From positions 1 to 64,000 of the forward strand of contig NZ_BAABHY010000003.1 in NCBI RefSeq assembly GCF_039542345.1: a stretch of DNA of 64,000 bases, written 5' to 3'. The stretch comes from Orbus sasakiae. Its GTDB lineage: Bacteria; Pseudomonadota; Gammaproteobacteria; Enterobacterales; Orbaceae. The translations under genes were made by a program, and so were the position numbers. This document shows, piece after piece, positions 35,406 to 44,018 of this stretch (positions are counted from its first letter, which is position 1; every line of letters starts with the position of its first letter). The notes beneath the pieces are model-generated. The model was not told where the DNA came from. It did not search any database and saw only the letters and a list, made by a program, of their open reading frames with translations.

Positions 35406-36755
35406 TTAATGGTTATTTGTGCTTTTTTGGATAAGATGAATTGTATAATGATCCACGATATTTGATTTAATGTAAATAATAGCATCACGATCAGTTTGTA
35501 GTGAGTCAATTTGTGTCAATACGCTTCCATCAGGTTTATAAATTGTTAAGGGTTTATCGGTTAAATCGGTTCGTGCAACTTGTAAGCTCTTTGGCATTGC
35601 TCGCCATTGCCTTACATCCGCCGTATCGGTTGCTAATTGGTATAAAAAGCCCCACCATTTACCACCATAGTCTTCGAGATTTTTTTCGAGTGCATATTGT
35701 ATCGCTGACTTGGCAATCATATTGAGCATTGCTTCCGTCATGATTGCGGGTAACTTTTTATTAAATTCTTGCTGCACGATATTATCCATGCTTGTCATTT
35801 CAGTTGTTGCTTGTTTATTAAGTAATAAGTAGGGATAAGATGCTGTGCGTTTATAGATAGTTGGTAAACTAATATCCGTTGTAACAACATTGTTGGTAAA
35901 TAAATATGATGGAAAATGATAAGTAAAAGCACGTTTAATCATGCCTTGTCCATTTTCATAAATTAGCCATACATAGTGTTGTTTTCTTAGCTGACTTTGT
36001 TCTGTTAGCTTTAAATCTTGTTGGACCTGATTGTCCTTCGGTAACATTCTTGCTGTTTGCTTAAATAAGTCGCGAGCCTTCGTATAATCGTTATCTAAAT
36101 AGAAGAATAAGCCACTTATGTAAGTTGCAAAAGGGTTGATAAAATTGGGATATACTTGCTCTGGTGCAATATCACCGCGGTAAGTCTGTATTTGTTGGTT
36201 TGCAGCAATCGGTTGACGAATATCTTGCATATATTGTGAACGATTATAAACGTGATAGGCCTCTGCAATTTCTTTTTCAAAAAACTCGGCAGCACGGCGT
36301 TGCCTATCTAGTACACGGTTAAATTCTACCCTTGCATTATCAAAGTCTTGTAAGGACATAAAGTTAAGTCCTTTATAGACATTCATCATGATTTTTTCGT
36401 AGTTTTCACCTTGGTATTCATTAATATTATTATTAATAAAAATCGAACCAATAGAATGACCAGCAGAACTGATCGCTAGAGCAAGTTCTTGTTGTTTAAA
36501 AATGGCTTCGGCTATATCGAAATATTCAATACTTTTTTGATAATCACCACACTGGCGAGCTAAAGCGCCACCATTTAAATTCCATAAAAGTGGGTCGCTT
36601 TTAATTTGCTCATCAATTGACTCATAGTTGCAATCACGACTATTTAGCTGTTGTTCATAATGGTCAAGTCCTTCTTGATAGCCTAAAATGGCCGAGCAAC
36701 CATTTAAGGATAACAGCATTATTGTTATAAAATATAAACGAACAGTAATTTGCAT
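35406..36755 (-). CDS. COG3014-family lipoprotein with TPR-like repeats
   Basis: 449 residues. Lipobox L-N-G-C with Cys at about residue 20. Helical repeat region around 60-240 (G-D-Y-Q-K-S-I-E-Y-F-D-I-A-E-A, D-F-D-N-A-R-V-E-F-N-R-V-L, Y-T-K-A-R-D-L-F-K-Q) like TPRs, followed by a C-terminal domain with V-W-L-I-Y-E-N-G-Q-G. The family is known to occur next to LpoB-like lipoproteins in gammaproteobacteria; function is unproved. It is translated 8 bp after the membrane protein gene and 10 bp before lpoB. Confidence 0.7.
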   Translation of the reverse strand: MQITVRLYFITIMLLSLNGCSAILGYQEGLDHYEQQLNSRDCNYESIDEQIKSDPLLWNLNGGALARQCGDYQKSIEYFDIAEAIFKQQELALAISSAGHSIGSIFINNNINEYQGENYEKIMMNVYKGLNFMSLQDFDNARVEFNRVLDRQRRAAEFFEKEIAEAYHVYNRSQYMQDIRQPIAANQQIQTYRGDIAPEQVYPNFINPFATYISGLFFYLDNDYTKARDLFKQTARMLPKDNQVQQDLKLTEQSQLRKQHYVWLIYENGQGMIKRAFTYHFPSYLFTNNVVTTDISLPTIYKRTASYPYLLLNKQATTEMTSMDNIVQQEFNKKLPAIMTEAMLNMIAKSAIQYALEKNLEDYGGKWWGFLYQLATDTADVRQWRAMPKSLQVARTDLTDKPLTIYKPDGSVLTQIDSLQTDRDAIIYIKSNIVDHYTIHLIQKSTNNH

Positions 36756-36763
36756 AACGCGAC

Positions 36764-37426
36764 TTATTCTATATTCACTTTCATTTTATTATTATTCACA
36801 TATTGTATTATCGCAACAATAATCAATAGTGGCAGTAAGCACTCGAGGTATTCTTCTTGCGGTAGCTGAATAGCAATAAGCCAAGTTGGTGCCATCCAGC
36901 CTGTAATTTCATGAACCATATTGACAGAGCGATCAATCAGTTTAGACATAATCAATACTATAAAAAAGATAAAAAGAGTCACAGCATAGTTTTGCCCCTG
37001 TTTGAGATCAGATAACCAACGTTTAGCAGAATGGCGAATGAGTGTATACAGTGCAAAAATTAAAAATAGTAAGATCAATGCAGCTAAAATTTTATGGCAT
37101 ACAGTTGATTGATCCGTCAACCAGAATTTAATTTTTAGCATGCTCATGCCAAAAATTTTATGTAAATCCGCCTCTCTTGCTAGCATTGCTAACATTAAAA
37201 TGGCAATTGCTATTCTTGAGGGTAAACGAATAATCTTGAGTGGATAGCATAAGGCAAATAGGGCGGCAACTAAGTAAAACAGCAATGTTAAGGTTTCAAT
37301 AAAACCACCTTCATCAACAAAGCGAAATAAAACATCATAATCTAATAAAAAACTACTGAGTAAGGCTAATAAGCAGGTCAGTAGTGTAATAGATAAGCTA
37401 AAATAGCGGTGTGATAATAAGTTCAT
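36764..37426 (-). CDS. Multi-pass membrane protein of unknown function
   Basis: About 220 residues with six hydrophobic segments (near residues 10-30, 45-65, 70-90, 110-130, 150-165 and 185-215) and few charged loops. The loop F-V-D-E-G-G-F-I-E-T-L-T between segments 1 and 2 is a likely conserved site. I do not recognise the family. The start at ATG 37426 is preferred to the TTG at 37456. First gene of the lipoprotein block, 8 bp before the COG3014 gene. Confidence 0.6.
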   Translation of the reverse strand: MNLLSHRYFSLSITLLTCLLALLSSFLLDYDVLFRFVDEGGFIETLTLLFYLVAALFALCYPLKIIRLPSRIAIAILMLAMLAREADLHKIFGMSMLKIKFWLTDQSTVCHKILAALILLFLIFALYTLIRHSAKRWLSDLKQGQNYAVTLFIFFIVLIMSKLIDRSVNMVHEITGWMAPTWLIAIQLPQEEYLECLLPLLIIVAIIQYVNNNKMKVNIE

Positions 37427-37526
37427 AATAGACTTAATAAAATTGGTTTTCAGCAAATATTACCATTCATTGAAAGCCTATTCATTATACTCAATATAGA
37501 ACACGCATCAAAAGCGCATAAATTGT

Positions 37527-38819
37527 TTAATTTTTTTGTAATTTGGCATAAAAGAATCCATCACCGCCTTTCTCTGTCGGTAAGAACTGCATGGTATCAC
37601 CAATGAGTTTTGCATCAGTTTGATGCAGTAAAAAGCGTGAAATTTGTGCAGTATTTTCATTCGGTAAAATGGAACATGTCGCATAAACTAAAATGCCATT
37701 TGGTTTTAAATAAGGCCAAATTTGGTTTAAAATTTGATATTGCAATTTTGCTAATTCATCAATATCACTATCACGTCTTAGCCATTTAATATCGGGATGA
37801 CGGCGAATAACCCCAGTAGCTGAACATGGTGCATCTAATAAAATACGGTCAAATTGCTGGCCATCACACCATTCTTCTGGTTTGGTTCCATCACCTACTT
37901 TGACTGTGGCATGGAGTCTCAAGCGAGATAAATTTTCATTGATGCGTTTAACGCGTTGTGGGTCAATATCTACCGCCAGTACCGCTGCTTGTGGCGCAAT
38001 TTCTAAGATGTGCGTTGTTTTCCCACCAGGTGCAGCACATAAATCTAGAATGGTTTCCCCATTTTGTGGTGCGAGTAAATAGGCCGCATACTGTGCAGAG
38101 AGATCTTGCACGGTTACAGAGCCTTGCTCAAATTCTGGTAGCTTATTTACCGGTACAGGATCGACTAAACAGATAGCGCTTGTCAAGTTTTGGTCACTTA
38201 TCGATTCAATACTATTTTGGTGTAATAAATGTCGATATTGTTCTGTCGTATGATGTTGTTGATTAACCCGCAGCCACATTGGTGGGCGTTGATTATTTGC
38301 ATCAATAATCATTGGCCAATTTTGCGGATATGCTTCTTTGATACGTTTAACAAACCAATTCGGGTGTAATTGTATATTACCCTGTTGTTCAAATTGTGTC
38401 TTTAATGGTGTTTGTTGTCTCAAAAATGAACGTAATACGCCATTTACAACCCCTTTTAGTTGTGGTTTTTTGAAACTCAAAACGGCATTAACGGTTTCGC
38501 TTGCCACTGCATGGTGTGGAATTCTGGTGTACACGATTTGATAAATACCAACGAGTAATACATAATGAATTTGACGGTTTTTACCGGTAAAGACTTTGTC
38601 CATTAATGACTGGACATAAAACTCCAATTCAGGCAACACTCGCATTACGCCAAAGCTAATTTCTTGCATTAAAGCTCGATCTTTATCTGCGACTTGCTTA
38701 CTGTAAGTTATCATTGCAGTACTTAATGAATTGCCTTTTTCGATAACATCAAAAATGATTTGAGCACAAAGCGCTCGGAGATTATATGATGTGGTACGCG
38801 ATGTCGTTTGTGATGTCAT
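37527..38819 (-). CDS. rsmB: 16S rRNA (cytosine-967-C5)-methyltransferase
   Basis: 430 residues. N-terminal NusB-like RNA-binding domain (to about 140), then a SAM-dependent domain with L-D-L-C-A-A-P-G-G-K-T-T-H near residue 260, D-A-P-C-S-A-T-G near 328 and the catalytic Cys in V-Y-A-T-C-S-I-L-P-N-E near 380. Normally follows fmt directly; here a Na+/H+ antiporter gene lies between them. The C-terminal F-F-Y-A-K-L is intact. Confidence 0.96.
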   Translation of the reverse strand: MTSQTTSRTTSYNLRALCAQIIFDVIEKGNSLSTAMITYSKQVADKDRALMQEISFGVMRVLPELEFYVQSLMDKVFTGKNRQIHYVLLVGIYQIVYTRIPHHAVASETVNAVLSFKKPQLKGVVNGVLRSFLRQQTPLKTQFEQQGNIQLHPNWFVKRIKEAYPQNWPMIIDANNQRPPMWLRVNQQHHTTEQYRHLLHQNSIESISDQNLTSAICLVDPVPVNKLPEFEQGSVTVQDLSAQYAAYLLAPQNGETILDLCAAPGGKTTHILEIAPQAAVLAVDIDPQRVKRINENLSRLRLHATVKVGDGTKPEEWCDGQQFDRILLDAPCSATGVIRRHPDIKWLRRDSDIDELAKLQYQILNQIWPYLKPNGILVYATCSILPNENTAQISRFLLHQTDAKLIGDTMQFLPTEKGGDGFFYAKLQKN

Positions 38820-38850
38820 TGGATTTTTATCTTAGTCGTGAATAGAAATA

Positions 38851-38873
38851 AGCATAACCTAATCGATTATGCT
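38851..38873 (-). terminator. Weak hairpin after the antiporter gene
   Basis: AGCATAA / TTATGCT 7-bp stem with a 9-nt loop, followed on the minus strand by a T-rich stretch (TATTTCTATT). It lies between the antiporter stop and the rsmB start. Confidence 0.4.
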
Positions 38874-38896
38874 GTAAAGTTTTTTATTTAGGGTCA

Positions 38897-40210
38897 TTAT
38901 AAAATGAGCGATCCTAACCAACCAGCAAAAAAGAGTGGTACATTAAAATGTAAGAAGGTTGGAATCACACTATCTCGGATGTGGTCATGTTGCCCATCAG
39001 CATTAAGTCCAGCAGTTGTTGCTAATATAGTGTCAGAAGGGGGGGAACCTGCATCACCAATTGCGCCCGATGCGCCAATTAAACATACGGTCGCCATCGG
39101 TGAAAAACCTAGCTGAACACAAAGCGGAACATAGATTGCGGCGATAACTGGTATGGTTGAAAATGAAGAACCGATACCCAAAGTAATGATTAAACCAATC
39201 AACATCATCATAAACGCTGCGACGATCTTATTACCCGCAAATAATGTCGAACTCTGTATAACTAAAGGTTCGATTTCATGTGTTGCTTTTAAGACTTCGG
39301 CGAACCCTTGAGCTGAAATCATGACAAAGCCAATCATTGCCATCATTTTTATCCCATCAGTAAATACGCCATCGGCCTCACCCCATTTTATCGTGCCAGA
39401 GCCAATAAAACAGATAAATCCTACCAATGCACCAAGAATCATTGAACCTGTTGATAGTTGAACAAGAAAAGAGAGAATAATTGCCAACAGAGAGACAATA
39501 AGTGCTTTTTTACTAATAACAAGGGGTTGATTTTGAAAGTTATTATGGTGGATAAGCTCATATTGTCTTGGTTTACGATAACTTACAAAAATTGCCCATA
39601 ATAATCCTACGAACATACCAAACGCAGGGATCGCCATTGCATGCATGACATTAACATGACTCACATCCATGCCCGATGCCGTGATATTTTTTAATAAGAT
39701 TTGATTTAAAAAGATATTACCAAACCCAACAGGTAAAAACATATAAGGTGTGACTAAACCAAACGTCATAATACAGGCAATCATCCGGCGGTTTAACTGT
39801 AAGCGTGACATGACATAAAGTAGTGGTGGGATTAATAATGGGATAAAAGCAATATGGATTGGAATAAGGTTTTGCGATGAAATACTGACTAACCCTATGA
39901 CAATAATTAATGTCCACTTTATCCGTTGTTTTGCGCCACTTGAGCTGAGCTGTTTAATCGCTTTATCTGCTAACAGTTCAGGTAACCCTGATTTAGAAAT
40001 TGCGACAGCAAAGGCGCCTAGCATTGCGTAAGATAGGGCAATATTTGCGCCATTGCTGATTCCATTATTAAATGCCGTTATGGTCTCGCTTAAACTTAAA
40101 TGGCTACAGAGTCCACCGACAAAAGCACCAATAATCAGGCTAATTACAACATGGACTCGGCATAGCGATAAAATCAACATGCACATAACAGCAATCACAA
40201 CAGCATTCAT
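38897..40210 (-). CDS. Na+/H+ antiporter family protein (COG2056-like)
   Basis: 437 residues, 11-12 membrane segments. N-terminal V-V-I-S-L-I-I-G-A-F-V-G-G, I-S-N-G-A-N-I-A-L-S-Y-A-M-L-G-A-F near residue 55, and the C-terminal S-G-A-I-G-D-A-G-S-P-P-S-D near 390 are characteristic of the NhaC-like putative antiporters found in Haemophilus and relatives. AAAGG lies before the ATG. It is preceded by an untranslated stretch of about 270 bp with two overlapping hairpins. Its place between fmt and rsmB is unusual and suggests insertion. The exchanged ion is inferred from family. Confidence 0.8.
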   Translation of the reverse strand: MNAVVIAVMCMLILSLCRVHVVISLIIGAFVGGLCSHLSLSETITAFNNGISNGANIALSYAMLGAFAVAISKSGLPELLADKAIKQLSSSGAKQRIKWTLIIVIGLVSISSQNLIPIHIAFIPLLIPPLLYVMSRLQLNRRMIACIMTFGLVTPYMFLPVGFGNIFLNQILLKNITASGMDVSHVNVMHAMAIPAFGMFVGLLWAIFVSYRKPRQYELIHHNNFQNQPLVISKKALIVSLLAIILSFLVQLSTGSMILGALVGFICFIGSGTIKWGEADGVFTDGIKMMAMIGFVMISAQGFAEVLKATHEIEPLVIQSSTLFAGNKIVAAFMMMLIGLIITLGIGSSFSTIPVIAAIYVPLCVQLGFSPMATVCLIGASGAIGDAGSPPSDTILATTAGLNADGQHDHIRDSVIPTFLHFNVPLFFAGWLGSLIL

Positions 40211-40344
40211 TCAAAGAACCTTTTATTCGGTTTATTTACATTCATCTAAAAATCGAGCACGCATTTTATGGGAGGAATGATGTGAGCGCAAATAAATGTC
40301 ATCATAAAGGGGTATATTTGTGGATTTAGTTTTTTTATAAAGAC

Positions 40345-40377
40345 CTGCTTAGCTCAAGCAGACATGGATTTGTCTGC
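40345..40377 (-). promoter_or_regulatory. Two mutually exclusive hairpins upstream of the antiporter gene
   Basis: CTGCTT-N5-AAGCAG (40345-40361) and GCAGACA-N6-TGTCTGC (40358-40377) share four bases, so only one can form at a time. They lie about 135-165 bp before the antiporter start and 100 bp after fmt, within the 273-bp gap at 40211-40483. On the minus strand the second-formed hairpin is followed by GTCTTTATAAAAAAA, not a strong terminator tail. Could be an fmt terminator or a leader switch. I see no gene in this gap. Confidence 0.4.
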
Positions 40378-40483
40378 CTTTACTTGATAACTCAATAGTT
40401 AATTAAAATTGATATCACTATGCTGATTATTTTTTTACACTATAATCATAGGTTATGATAAAAAAATAACGAAAAATACTTCT

Positions 40484-41443
40484 TTATAAGATACGTCCAA
40501 CGGTAAACCAAGCTTTTCGAGAATTTAATATATCTTGTGCTGACATAGGTTTTTTACCCGCAGGTTGTAGCTGTGTTAAGTTTAAAATGCCCATTTTTGT
40601 CGCAATTTGAATACCTGACTTATCGGCTTGTAAAATTGTGCCCGGTATTTGGTTAGTGGCTTGTGCAATGACATTGCCTTGCCATACTTTAACTGGTTCA
40701 CCTTCTATTTCAAAATAACTAACAGGCCAAGGATTGAACGCACGAATACAGCGTTCCAATTGTTCGGCAGACAAGTTCCAATCAAGTTTGGCTTCATGTT
40801 TCGATAATTTTTCAGCATAAGTGACAAGTGATTCATCTTGCTTTTGTGGTTGAGCGTGTCCTTTGCTAATTAAATCTAAGGTCTGTAATAAAGCATCTGG
40901 CCCCAATTTGGCAAGCTTATCGTACAGTGTTGCGCTTGTATCATCAGTCTCAATTTCACAGCTTGCTTTTAAAAGCATGTCACCTGTATCGAGGCCTGCA
41001 TCCATTTGCATAATGGTCACGCCGGTTTGCTTGTCTCCTGCCCAACAAGCTCGTTGAATCGGAGCTGCGCCGCGCCAGCGCGGTAGCAGTGAGCCATGAA
41101 CATTTAAACACCCGAGCTTTGGCATATCTAATACCGCTTGTGGTAAAATCAGGCCATAAGCAACGACAATCATAATGTCAGCATTAAGCTTTGCGATAGT
41201 ATGTTGGTTTTCTTCTTTTTTTAATGTTTGTGGTTGATAAACGTCGATATTATGCTGTATTGCCAATTGTTTAACGGGACTTGCCGTTACTTTATTCCCG
41301 CGACCAGCAGGACGATCCGGTTGGGTGAACACCGCTATGACATCATGTGGTGAATCGATTAACGCTTGTAAATGTTTAGCCGCAAAATCAGGTGTGCCAG
41401 CGAAGATAATTTTTAATGGTTGATTGTTTGGTGTCAAGGACAT
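40484..41443 (-). CDS. fmt: Methionyl-tRNA formyltransferase
   Basis: 319 residues. I-I-F-A-G-T-P-D-F-A-A near the N-terminus, then L-N-V-H-G-S-L-L-P-R-W-R-G-A-A-P-I-Q (catalytic Asn, His) near residue 110 and the conserved D-T-G-D-M-L near 148. C-terminal OB-like domain for tRNA contact (I-R-A-F-N-P-W-P). Formylates initiator Met-tRNA with 10-formyl-THF. def is not next to it on either side here. Confidence 0.97.
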   Translation of the reverse strand: MSLTPNNQPLKIIFAGTPDFAAKHLQALIDSPHDVIAVFTQPDRPAGRGNKVTASPVKQLAIQHNIDVYQPQTLKKEENQHTIAKLNADIMIVVAYGLILPQAVLDMPKLGCLNVHGSLLPRWRGAAPIQRACWAGDKQTGVTIMQMDAGLDTGDMLLKASCEIETDDTSATLYDKLAKLGPDALLQTLDLISKGHAQPQKQDESLVTYAEKLSKHEAKLDWNLSAEQLERCIRAFNPWPVSYFEIEGEPVKVWQGNVIAQATNQIPGTILQADKSGIQIATKMGILNLTQLQPAGKKPMSAQDILNSRKAWFTVGRIL

Positions 41444-41528
41444 GGTTATTCTCGCGATTTTTACTGAGTTAATATAATGGTAGTATAACGTAATTTATGA
41501 CGCTAATCTTTATTAAAGGGTGGAAGGC

Positions 41529-42017
41529 ATGAATTTATCCACAAAACCGCTATTTATTATTGGCTTGATACTTAATTTAATTGCTGGCAACGCTTTTTTT
41601 ACCTATTTTGGTGTTCTTAATATGCAAACTTGGCATCAATGGGATAGCTCATTTTTAATCTCTGGCAGTATTTTTTCGTGCTTGTGCTCGCTCACCTTTT
41701 ATATTGTCTTTTATAAAAGTAGGTATTATTTGCGCGGGGTAATTAGCTTATTTCTTATTTCGCTATTATGCTGCTTTATCATTACATTTTGCGGTGGTTT
41801 TTTTGTTGGTGTCGTAACCTATTTACAAACGAGTTCGGTGGAACTATTTAGCGTAGCTGATATAGGCATATTTTTGATGGTTAATGTCATATTTGGTATT
41901 GCGGCATGTTTCCTTTTTTGTTTTATTGTGATTCCTGTCGGTATTTTAAATGGCTTTTGGTTTTTGTTGATGCAACACGCTAAACGACGCGAGTTGGATG
42001 CTGTCGTTTCATCTTGA
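41529..42017 (+). CDS. Small membrane protein of unknown function
   Basis: About 162 residues with four hydrophobic segments (approx. residues 8-25, 40-60, 75-105 and 115-150) and a short charged cytoplasmic tail (Q-H-A-K-R-R-E-L-D). Not recognised. ATG 41529 is chosen over GTG 41520 because AAAGGG lies 8 nt upstream. It stands alone between divergent fmt and the convergent SLC13 gene, whose stop codon is 3 bp away. Confidence 0.6.
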   Translation: MNLSTKPLFIIGLILNLIAGNAFFTYFGVLNMQTWHQWDSSFLISGSIFSCLCSLTFYIVFYKSRYYLRGVISLFLISLLCCFIITFCGGFFVGVVTYLQTSSVELFSVADIGIFLMVNVIFGIAACFLFCFIVIPVGILNGFWFLLMQHAKRRELDAVVSS

Positions 42018-42020
42018 TAA

Positions 42021-43946
42021 CTAAAAAGGGAAAAATACGGGGACTAATAATAAGTCCACCAGTAAGACTAAAATTGTTAATGGAATACCGACTTTGACAA
42101 AGTCCATAAAACTATATCCTCCTGGTGCGACAATCATTGTTTTAACAGGGGATGAGACAGGGGTAATAAAAGATGCTGAAGTCGCGATAGCAACGGTCAT
42201 TGCAAATGGATAAGGTGAATAACCAAAATCTAAGGCAATATTAATCGCGATGGGTGCAATTAAAATGGCGGTTGCGGTGTTGGTTAAAAATAGGCCAACA
42301 AACGAACACAGTAAAAAAATAAAGGTAAGAACAATATAAGGTCCATAACTATAGAGATGGCTTTTTAATAACTCGGAAACTAATGCTATCCCGCCCGTTT
42401 TGTTGAGCGCTAAGGCGAAAGGCATCATACCAATAATCAAAATTAAACTTGGCCAATGGATCGATTTATAAGCACTTGTCATATCAATGCAACGCGTGAT
42501 GCCCATGAGCAAACAAGCTATCAGTGCCGCAACAACATTGGGGACAATGCCGCTAACCATCAAAACGATCATGATTGCTAAATTTATTAATGCCGGAATG
42601 GCTTGTGAACTAGCTGGTGCAACATCATCAATATCAGCAGGGAAATCTAACACAACAAAATCATTCGTTCGCGTTTGTAATTTACGAATCGATCCCCAGT
42701 CACCACATACTAATAACGTATCACTGACTTCCAGTTTCTCTTCAAATAAGTTGTCTGTCTCTAAAGCAGTATGGTTACGCCAGATACCAATTACCGTTAA
42801 AAAATACTGACTACGAAAATCAATTTCATTTAATGTTTTGCCATACAGGGATGATTCAGGAAGCAATGCGACCTCTGCCATACCGACTTCTTTAACCTGA
42901 TCAGAGAAGTATTCACCTCTTAGGACTTTTGGCTCAAGTGAATTTGTAGTTAAAAATTGGCGATAATCAGCTTCTGAATGCGCAAAATCAAGAAGTAACA
43001 CATCATTTTCAATAAACTCCGTTGCGCCATTAACAGGAATTAACACTTTACGAAATTTACGCCAACGTTCGATACCAATGACATTAACGCCTTGCTGACT
43101 ACGCAAATGTAATGAGTTTAAGGTACGACCAATCAGTGGTGAGCCAGTCAAAATTTGTGCGCGATGGGCGCGGCCAGTCAATTTATAATCACGAATCAGA
43201 TCGGTTATTTTTCGTCTTGATGGTGATTGCTGTGCTTGTTGCGCTTGTTTTGGCGAAATGAGCCAATTTCGACTAATAATGCAATAAATTAAACCAATCA
43301 ATAAGACGCCGATGCCAATTGGGGTAATTGAGAAAAACCCAAATTCTGTAATATTGGCGCGTTCAAGTTCACTGTTGACCACCAAGTTAGGCGCTGTTGC
43401 AACTAACGTCATCATTCCACTAATGAGCGCTGCAATACACAGTGGCATCATCAACTTTTTAACGTGAATCCCCGAGCGCGATGCAATACTGATGACTACC
43501 GGAATAAAAATGGCGACAACTCCGGTTGAACTCATGACCGACCCAAGTAATGCAACACTGAGCATAATGAGCACAATGATTCTGATATCATTTTTACCCG
43601 CGATTTTTAGAATGTATTCGCTCATTTGGAAAGAGATGCCCGTTCGAACTAAACTTTCACCAATAATAAACAGCAAAGCAATCAGTACAATATTTGGATC
43701 ACTAAAACCAGATAGCGCCTCTGTGGGGGATAATACACCAGTCATAATAATGGCGGTGATTGCTAAGATTGCAATGACATCCATTCTTATTTTACTAAAA
43801 GAAAAGAGAATAATGACAGCTAGCAAAAGCATGGACACCGTGATCAGTTGCCCATGCATAATTAATGTGTCAGGAAGTAAAGCCATAATATGATGATATA
43901 GCGTTTGTAATTGTTCTGTTAGCTTCACAACATGCTCTGATAACAT
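42021..43946 (-). CDS. SLC13-family permease with two TrkA-C (RCK-C) domains, YfbS-like
   Basis: 641 residues. Membrane half 1 (residues about 30-230), two regulatory TrkA-C domains in the middle (about 255-430; A-Q-I-L-T-G-S-P-L-I-G-R-T-L and E-V-A-L-L-P-E-S-S-L-Y-G-K-T-L), then membrane half 2 (about 450-641). Motifs S-T-G-V-V-A-I-F-I-P in half 1 and T-N-T-A-T-A-I-L-I-A-P near 575, and the end segment with P-V-S-S-P-V, match divalent anion:Na+ symporters. Substrate (sulfate, dicarboxylate or other) unknown. Confidence 0.88.
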   Translation of the reverse strand: MLSEHVVKLTEQLQTLYHHIMALLPDTLIMHGQLITVSMLLLAVIILFSFSKIRMDVIAILAITAIIMTGVLSPTEALSGFSDPNIVLIALLFIIGESLVRTGISFQMSEYILKIAGKNDIRIIVLIMLSVALLGSVMSSTGVVAIFIPVVISIASRSGIHVKKLMMPLCIAALISGMMTLVATAPNLVVNSELERANITEFGFFSITPIGIGVLLIGLIYCIISRNWLISPKQAQQAQQSPSRRKITDLIRDYKLTGRAHRAQILTGSPLIGRTLNSLHLRSQQGVNVIGIERWRKFRKVLIPVNGATEFIENDVLLLDFAHSEADYRQFLTTNSLEPKVLRGEYFSDQVKEVGMAEVALLPESSLYGKTLNEIDFRSQYFLTVIGIWRNHTALETDNLFEEKLEVSDTLLVCGDWGSIRKLQTRTNDFVVLDFPADIDDVAPASSQAIPALINLAIMIVLMVSGIVPNVVAALIACLLMGITRCIDMTSAYKSIHWPSLILIIGMMPFALALNKTGGIALVSELLKSHLYSYGPYIVLTFIFLLCSFVGLFLTNTATAILIAPIAINIALDFGYSPYPFAMTVAIATSASFITPVSSPVKTMIVAPGGYSFMDFVKVGIPLTILVLLVDLLLVPVFFPF

Positions 43947-44018
43947 AATTTAATGAAATATAAGTCAAAAATTCTATCATAACTATGATATGAAAATCGA
44001 ATAATTTTCCATCATAGA

